From contig CAMDEL010000037.1 of the NCBI GenBank assembly GCA_945896765.1, positions 1 through 10,663 on the forward strand: 10,663 nt of DNA. Reading direction: 5' to 3'. The notes under the pieces are model-generated. The model was not told the DNA's origin. It worked only from the letters and a program-made list of their open reading frames with translations, and made no database searches. This DNA is from Singulisphaera sp. GP187 (lineage in GTDB: Bacteria; Planctomycetota; Phycisphaerae; Phycisphaerales; SM1A02). Shown in pieces: positions 6,642-10,663 of this stretch (positions are counted from its first letter, which is position 1; each line of letters opens with the position of its first letter). Position numbers and translations under genes: made by a program.

Positions 6642-7441
6642 GCGATCTCAGTCTCCGTGTCAGATTCTGATGAGGCCTCGGATTCACTTGCACCAAAGAT
6701 CGCAGAACCGACTCGAACAATGTTTGCTCCAGCAAGGATTGCTTCTTCAAAGTCACCAGACATTCCCATCGAAAGTAAATCAAACGTTTTACCGCCTTGG
6801 CCACTCTGCCGAACATCAGTGAACAGTTCGAATCCACGATCGAATGTTTCGCGCGCTACAGATGTTCCGCCAACGAGTGGGGCCATACACATCAAGCCTC
6901 TCACACGAATGTTGACCATCGTGTCCAACTGTTGCACAACATGTCGAACTGCAGCGCCAGTAATTCCATGCTTTGAAATTTCGCCAGAAACATTTACTTC
7001 CAACAAAATGTCGATGGGCTGTTCACGCCGTGCTGCTTGAACATGAATTTCCTCTGCCAAGCGCAAACTATCTACGGACTGAATCAATCGAGACAACTCA
7101 ACTGCCTTACGAACCTTGTTGCGTTGAATCGTGCCGATCATGTGCCATCGAACCTCTGGCGCTTGGCCTCGCAATTCTCGCAATCGCACCAAGTGTTCAT
7201 CGATCTGCGCAACGCGCTGGATCAACTGCTGAACACGATTTTCTCCAAAGTCCTGCTGACCGAACGAAATCAATTCTCGAATTTGCTCAATTGTCCCCGA
7301 CTTTGAAACAACAACAAGCATGATCTGCTCTGGCTTGCGGCCACTTCGAATAGCAGCTGCTGCAATTCGTCGCTTGACCTCGTCGTATCGTTCTTTGAGT
7401 GTTCCGTCCATAGTTTCTACTCTGGCGATCGCGTCCTGCAT
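6638..7441 (-). CDS. yggS: YggS/PLPBP family pyridoxal-phosphate homeostasis protein
   Basis: A 267-residue member of the single-domain TIM-barrel PLP-binding family, which keeps free pyridoxal phosphate in balance and has no known enzymatic reaction. Motifs are VVVSKSG with the PLP lysine at 47, FGENRVQQ (65-72), WHMIGTIQRNK (99-109), IQSVDS (120-125), VNVSGEISKHG (149-159), RGLMCMAP (181-188), LSMGMSGD (223-230) and VRVGSAIFG (242-250). The fold is complete at residue 250. It is followed by an unusual acidic Ser/Glu/Asp/Thr tail of 17 residues (ASESEASSE onward) that runs into the tmk start by a 4-base overlap. GGAGG 7 bases before the ATG supports the chosen start. It is first gene of the yggS-tmk unit and diverges from gpmI. 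Confidence 0.95.
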   Translation of the reverse strand: MQDAIARVETMDGTLKERYDEVKRRIAAAAIRSGRKPEQIMLVVVSKSGTIEQIRELISFGQQDFGENRVQQLIQRVAQIDEHLVRLRELRGQAPEVRWHMIGTIQRNKVRKAVELSRLIQSVDSLRLAEEIHVQAARREQPIDILLEVNVSGEISKHGITGAAVRHVVQQLDTMVNIRVRGLMCMAPLVGGTSVARETFDRGFELFTDVRQSGQGGKTFDLLSMGMSGDFEEAILAGANIVRVGSAIFGASESEASSESDTETEIA

Positions 7442-7448
7442 TGCCGAA

Positions 7449-7494
7449 CCTCCAATTTCCCAAGAGTATCCGACTGCTCAACGAAGTGCGACAA
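7449..7494 (-). promoter_or_regulatory. Promoter and Shine-Dalgarno site of the yggS-tmk unit
   Basis: On the minus strand, TTGTCG (7489-7494) and GATACT (7465-7470) are 18 bp apart and form a plausible sigma70-type promoter. GGAGG (7449-7453) follows, 7 bases before the ATG at 7441. The leader would be about 17-19 bases. This is the clearest Shine-Dalgarno site in the window. Confidence 0.5.
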
Positions 7495-7521
7495 GGAATT
7501 CCACCCTGCTTGTGAATGATC

Positions 7522-7527
7522 TATTCT
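7522..7527 (+). promoter_or_regulatory. Candidate -10 box of gpmI (leaderless, GTG start)
   Basis: TATTCT ends 7 bases before the GTG at 7535. No Shine-Dalgarno site lies between. TTCCAC 17 bp upstream (7499-7504) is only a poor -35 match. The box shares the 93-bp divergent gap with the yggS promoter. Confidence 0.4.
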
Positions 7528-7534
7528 GCATACC

Positions 7535-9148
7535 GTGAAATCGTCCATTTCAAATACCCCATGCGTTCTGATAGTGCGGGATGGCTGGGGGCGAAATCCG
7601 CATCCTTCACACGACGGGTTTAATGCGCTGCTCTTGGCGAAAACGCCAGTCGATGACCGATTGACCCGTGAATTCCCAACGGTTCTGATTCGGACAAGCG
7701 GCGAGGATGTCGGATTGCCGACCGATTCGAGCGGGCCGGTGATGGGAAATTCCGAAGTCGGCCATCAAAATATTGGAGCAGGAAGAATTGTCGATCAGGA
7801 ACTTATGCGAATCTCGCGCGCCATTCGCGACGGCCGCTTCGCATCCAACACGACCATGCGCGACGCATTCAAGCGGAGTAAGGAAAATGGTCGGAGCGTT
7901 CACTTGATGGGGTTGGTCAGTGATGGACAAGTTCACAGCGATCTTTCGCACCTCATTGCACTATTGGAATTAGCGCGAGAGTGCGATTTTCCCAAGGAGC
8001 GACTCTTTGTGCATGTCTTTACTGACGGCAGAGATTGTCCACCGAAATCAGCGCTTGGATTTATTGCAACGCTCGAAACCGCGCTCAAGAAAAATGGCGG
8101 ACGAATTGCCTCCGTCATTGGTCGATTCTTTGCGATGGACCGAGATCATCGTTGGGATCGTGTCGCACAAGCGTGGGAATGTTTGCTTGGAAGGAGTGCG
8201 CGATGTTGCGACAGCGCAGCGAATGCAGTGGAACAACACTATGCCCATCCAGTTGCGGCAAGTCAGATCAGCGACGAATTTGTTCCCGCAACTCGAATCT
8301 CTGGAGTTGACGGAGCAATCCGCGATGGCGATAGTGTGATCTTTTTCAATTTCCGTGGCGATCGGCCTCGAGAGATCGTGAAGACATTTCTCTTTTCAGA
8401 GAGCGTATTTCGCACGCTTGCAAATGGTGGATTCGATCGAGGAGCAATTCCAAAGGATTTATTTTTCTGCACGATGGCGGAATACGAACGAGGCTTGCCT
8501 GTTCATGTGATTTTCCAACGACCCGCGCCGATGAAAGATATTTTTGGTTCGTGGCTTGCCGATCATTCGATTCGACAATTTCGCTGCGCCGAAACTGAAA
8601 AGTTTCCGCATGTCACATTTTTTTTCAATGACTATCGAGAAGAACCATTCGTGGGTGAGACTCGCACGATCATTCCAAGTCCGCGCGATGTTGCGACATA
8701 CGACCTGAAGCCAGAGATGAGTGCGGCAGGCGTACGTGATGCTGTTTTAGCCAGAATTGCTGCGCCAGACTGCGAAGATGTGCTCATTGTCAACTTTGCA
8801 AATTGCGACATGGTTGGACATACGGGAAGTTTGCCTGCGGCAATTCAAGCAGTCGAGGTTGTGGATGCTTGCGTTGGCATGATCGTTGATGCAGTCTTGG
8901 CGCGCGGTGGTTCTCTTGTCATCACTGCAGATCATGGCAATGTCGAACAGATGAAAGACCCAATCACCGGCGCACCGCACACCGCACATACAAATTATGA
9001 CGTGCCGCTGATGGTTGTCGGCGATGCCTTTCGAGGACGATCACTGAGTACGGATGGAAGACTTGCTGATATTGCTCCCACGATGCTCGACATGATGGGA
9101 ATGCCCGCTCCCAATGCAATGACTGGTCGTTCTCTCTTGTTGCCATAA
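7535..9148 (+). CDS. gpmI: 2,3-bisphosphoglycerate-independent phosphoglycerate mutase
   Basis: A 537-residue dimanganese enzyme of the alkaline phosphatase superfamily that interconverts 3- and 2-phosphoglycerate in glycolysis and gluconeogenesis. Motifs are the metal-binding DGWG (16-19), GNSEVGHQNIGAGR (71-84, with Ser73 as phospho-carrier), SDGQVHSDLSHL (129-140), VFTDGRDCPP (161-170), GRFFAMDRDHRWDRV (196-210), FNFRGDRPRE (271-280), ETEKFPHVTFFFN (353-365), ATYDLKPEMSA (387-397), NFANCDMVGHTG (420-431), ITADHGN (463-469) and HTAHT (482-486). All catalytic segments are present; NFANCDMVGH carries Cys where Pro is usual. The GTG at 7535 lies directly after a -10-like box, and the protein begins close before the first conserved strand, so the start is well supported. 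Length is slightly above the usual 510-515. Confidence 0.97.
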   Translation: MKSSISNTPCVLIVRDGWGRNPHPSHDGFNALLLAKTPVDDRLTREFPTVLIRTSGEDVGLPTDSSGPVMGNSEVGHQNIGAGRIVDQELMRISRAIRDGRFASNTTMRDAFKRSKENGRSVHLMGLVSDGQVHSDLSHLIALLELARECDFPKERLFVHVFTDGRDCPPKSALGFIATLETALKKNGGRIASVIGRFFAMDRDHRWDRVAQAWECLLGRSARCCDSAANAVEQHYAHPVAASQISDEFVPATRISGVDGAIRDGDSVIFFNFRGDRPREIVKTFLFSESVFRTLANGGFDRGAIPKDLFFCTMAEYERGLPVHVIFQRPAPMKDIFGSWLADHSIRQFRCAETEKFPHVTFFFNDYREEPFVGETRTIIPSPRDVATYDLKPEMSAAGVRDAVLARIAAPDCEDVLIVNFANCDMVGHTGSLPAAIQAVEVVDACVGMIVDAVLARGGSLVITADHGNVEQMKDPITGAPHTAHTNYDVPLMVVGDAFRGRSLSTDGRLADIAPTMLDMMGMPAPNAMTGRSLLLP

Positions 9149-9183
9149 ATCATTTTCGTACTGCGCCGTATTCGTTCATGAAT

Positions 9184-9189
9184 TACACT
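9184..9189 (+). promoter_or_regulatory. Candidate -10 box of the caspase-like gene (leaderless)
   Basis: TACACT ends exactly 6 bases before the ATG at 9196, the same hexamer and spacing as at gmk. It would place transcription start at the ATG and makes the upstream in-frame ATG at 9178 unlikely. No clear -35 element is seen. Confidence 0.45.
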
Positions 9190-9195
9190 CGCGCC

Positions 9196-9783
9196 ATGCC
9201 GAAGTCACATGGCGTGTTTTGCCTCGAAGCTGATTGGTTTGGATTGGTGCGTCCAATGTCCATGCGCCCTGCACTCGACTTGATGGAAAGCAGCGATGCA
9301 CGGATTCCATATGTCCTTCGGGATGTTGTGACTCGTGCCGAAATCGAGTTCTATCTGCGCCGATCATTTCAAGCGCGCTACCGCCGATTCGATTTGCTTT
9401 GGTTTGCAATTCATTCTCGTCCTGGCGAACTTCTGCCTGGCGATATGCGCGTTCCACTTGAACGCATCTCGCTTGATGATTTGGAAGAAATGCTTGCGGG
9501 TCGATGTCGAGGCCGCATCTTGCATTTTTCGGGATGTCGCTTTCTGAAAATTCCGACAGCGCGACTGACGAAATTTATGAAGCGTACAAAAGCGCTTTGC
9601 GTCAGCGGATTTTCGCGCGAAGTCCCTTGGCTCGAGTCAACCATCTTTGAAACGTATTGGCTGACACTGCTGCACTATGAATCTCGATCACGAATGGGAG
9701 CGAAACGAGCCGTCACACTCATGCGCCGCGAGCAAAAACCACTTTGTAAGAAATTTGGATTCGTCATGCGCGTTCAAGAGTGA
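9196..9783 (+). CDS. Small caspase/CHAT-fold-like protein (DUF6642-type), function unknown
   Basis: A 195-residue soluble protein. The pattern HGVFCLEADW (5-14), RPALDLM (24-30), the segment around VLRDVVTRAEIEFYL (40-54), LLWFAIHSRPG (67-77), SLDDLEEML (92-100), ILHFSGCRFL (108-117) and VSGFSREVPWLESTIFE (136-152) resembles small bacterial proteins I recall as DUF6642; the number is from memory. A His after a hydrophobic strand (His73) and a Cys after the next (Cys114 in SGC) are placed like the catalytic dyad of caspase-like peptidases. Here HS replaces the more usual HG, so activity is uncertain. Start 9196 is preferred over 9178 because a -10-like box lies 6 bases before it. The gene sits alone between gpmI (47 bp) and der (53 bp), with no toxin, effector or NTPase partner nearby. 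Confidence 0.7.
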   Translation: MPKSHGVFCLEADWFGLVRPMSMRPALDLMESSDARIPYVLRDVVTRAEIEFYLRRSFQARYRRFDLLWFAIHSRPGELLPGDMRVPLERISLDDLEEMLAGRCRGRILHFSGCRFLKIPTARLTKFMKRTKALCVSGFSREVPWLESTIFETYWLTLLHYESRSRMGAKRAVTLMRREQKPLCKKFGFVMRVQE

Positions 9784-9795
9784 ACCCACATCGCA

Positions 9796-9825
9796 TTGGG
9801 TGAAATGTCGACGAACGACTATGAT
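9796..9825 (+). promoter_or_regulatory. Promoter of der
   Basis: TTGGGT (9796-9801) and the near-consensus TATGAT (9820-9825) are 18 bp apart. TATGAT ends 11 bases before the der ATG at 9837, predicting a leader of only about 3-5 bases. No Shine-Dalgarno site is present. Confidence 0.5.
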
Positions 9826-9836
9826 CCAATTCTCCA

Positions 9837-10663
9837 ATGTTGCCAGTCATCGCTATCGTCGGTCGCCCCAATGTGGGCAAGTCCAGTCTGTTCAATCGGC
9901 TTGCTGGCGAACGCATATCCATTGTCGACCCAACGCCTGGTGTGACTCGCGATCGGATTTCGACCATTATCACTATCAATCCACCAAACGACACCGATGA
10001 AGCAGATGCATTGCCTCGCGTCGCCGAGGTTTGCGACACAGGTGGCTTCGGAATCTATGTGGCCGAAGGAAAAAGATTCGACGATGCTGGCGAAGATTTG
10101 TCTGCGCTTGCTCCCGATATCGAAGCGCAAATTTTTGCGGCAGTTGAAGGTGCAACCATTGTGCTTTTCACCATTGATGCGCAATCTGGGATCACGGCTC
10201 TCGACGAAAAAATCGCTCAACTTTTGCGACGCACGGGAAACACAGATCGAGTGATTCAAGTCGCCAATAAAGTGGATGGACCTTCTTGGGAAGTTCACGC
10301 ACTTGATGCGGCGAAACTTGGCTTTGGCGATACGTTGTCTGTCTCAACAAAGGCGGGTTCTGGAATTCGACATTTGATGGAAGCACTGTGGACGCGACTG
10401 GGATCGCGACCCGATGAGCCGCCAGCATCGCCAGAAATGAAAGTCGCAATCGTCGGACGACGCAACGCAGGCAAGAGCAGTCTTGTCAATGCACTCGCTG
10501 GCGCACCGCGCGTCATCGTCAGCGAAATCGCAGGAACGACCCGCGACTCTGTTGATGTTCGGTTCGAATCTGATGGTCGAATTTTTATCGCGATCGATAC
10601 GGCTGGAATTCGCAAACGCAAATCCTGGGCTGATGATGTCGAGTTTTATTCCCACAACCGCAC
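9837..10663 (+). CDS. der: Ribosome-assembly GTPase Der/EngA (partial, runs off right edge)
   Basis: 275 codons are visible. Der has two GTPase domains and a KH-like domain and acts in assembly of the large ribosomal subunit. Domain 1 has GRPNVGKS (9-16), PTPGVTRD (32-39), DTGG (67-70) and NKVD (144-147). Domain 2 begins near 201 with GRRNAGKSS (207-215), GTTRD (233-237) and DTAGIRK (254-260). The frame is open at the edge, so the rest of domain 2 and the KH domain lie outside. The ATG at 9837 is the first start after an in-frame stop at 9822-9824 and precedes the first G1 motif by eight residues, as usual. Unusual points are GRRNAGKS in place of the common GRPNVGKS in the second P-loop and extra acidic residues between the first G2 and G3 motifs (about 48-62). 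Confidence 0.96.
   Translation, partial: MLPVIAIVGRPNVGKSSLFNRLAGERISIVDPTPGVTRDRISTIITINPPNDTDEADALPRVAEVCDTGGFGIYVAEGKRFDDAGEDLSALAPDIEAQIFAAVEGATIVLFTIDAQSGITALDEKIAQLLRRTGNTDRVIQVANKVDGPSWEVHALDAAKLGFGDTLSVSTKAGSGIRHLMEALWTRLGSRPDEPPASPEMKVAIVGRRNAGKSSLVNALAGAPRVIVSEIAGTTRDSVDVRFESDGRIFIAIDTAGIRKRKSWADDVEFYSHNR

Noticed and set aside
9178..9195. Upstream in-frame ATG for the caspase-like gene
   Set aside because: The -10-like TACACT lies between this ATG and the one at 9196. Starting at 9178 would put the promoter inside the gene, and no Shine-Dalgarno site supports it.
9819..10298. Minus-strand open frame of 159 residues
   Set aside because: It is antisense to der, whose GTPase motifs are unambiguous on the plus strand.
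1..10663. CRISPR arrays, tRNA or rRNA genes, insertion sequences, phage genes
   Set aside because: No regularly spaced direct repeats, cloverleaf-like segments, transposase motifs or phage protein signatures were found when reading both strands.

Overview
The window comes from a bacterium with a Gram-negative-type envelope, most likely a member of the Planctomycetota and probably of the Phycisphaerae. This is an inference. It rests on a YidC with the extra N-terminal periplasmic domain, a Der GTPase with a variant second P-loop (GRRNAGKS), an XRE-TPR regulator of a kind I associate with that group, and moderate GC content with weak use of Shine-Dalgarno sites. No rRNA, tRNA, CRISPR array, insertion sequence or prophage gene was seen. 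Coding density is high, and the largest gene-free gaps are about 160 and 150 bp.

Left part (1-3371): a minus-strand pair encodes a calcineurin-like phosphoesterase followed by yidC (membrane insertase, cut by the left edge). It diverges from a plus-strand dihydrolipoamide dehydrogenase gene (lpd). A strong two-way hairpin at 3433-3470 closes lpd against the next minus-strand unit.

Accessory-looking part (3533-5112, minus strand): an XRE-like helix-turn-helix protein with TPR-like repeats is followed 20 bp later by a small gene for a putatively exported 101-residue protein. A perfect 14-bp palindrome lies upstream of the regulator. This is the least conventional cassette in the window.

Housekeeping part (5263-10663): gmk (guanylate kinase, plus) converges on a yggS-tmk pair (PLP-binding protein and thymidylate kinase, minus, ATGA overlap). 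The pair diverges from gpmI (cofactor-independent phosphoglycerate mutase, plus). Then comes a small caspase/CHAT-like protein with a His/Cys pair, and der (ribosome-assembly GTPase, cut by the right edge). Gmk and Tmk serve nucleotide supply, Lpd and GpmI central carbon metabolism, and YidC and Der membrane and ribosome biogenesis. They are neighbours rather than one pathway.

A pattern runs across the window: lpd, gmk, gpmI, the caspase-like gene, der and an internal start of tmk each have a TAnnnT (-10-like) hexamer ending only 6-11 bases before the start codon, and usually no Shine-Dalgarno site. This suggests leaderless or nearly leaderless transcripts. yggS and the small exported-protein gene instead have clear Shine-Dalgarno sites.
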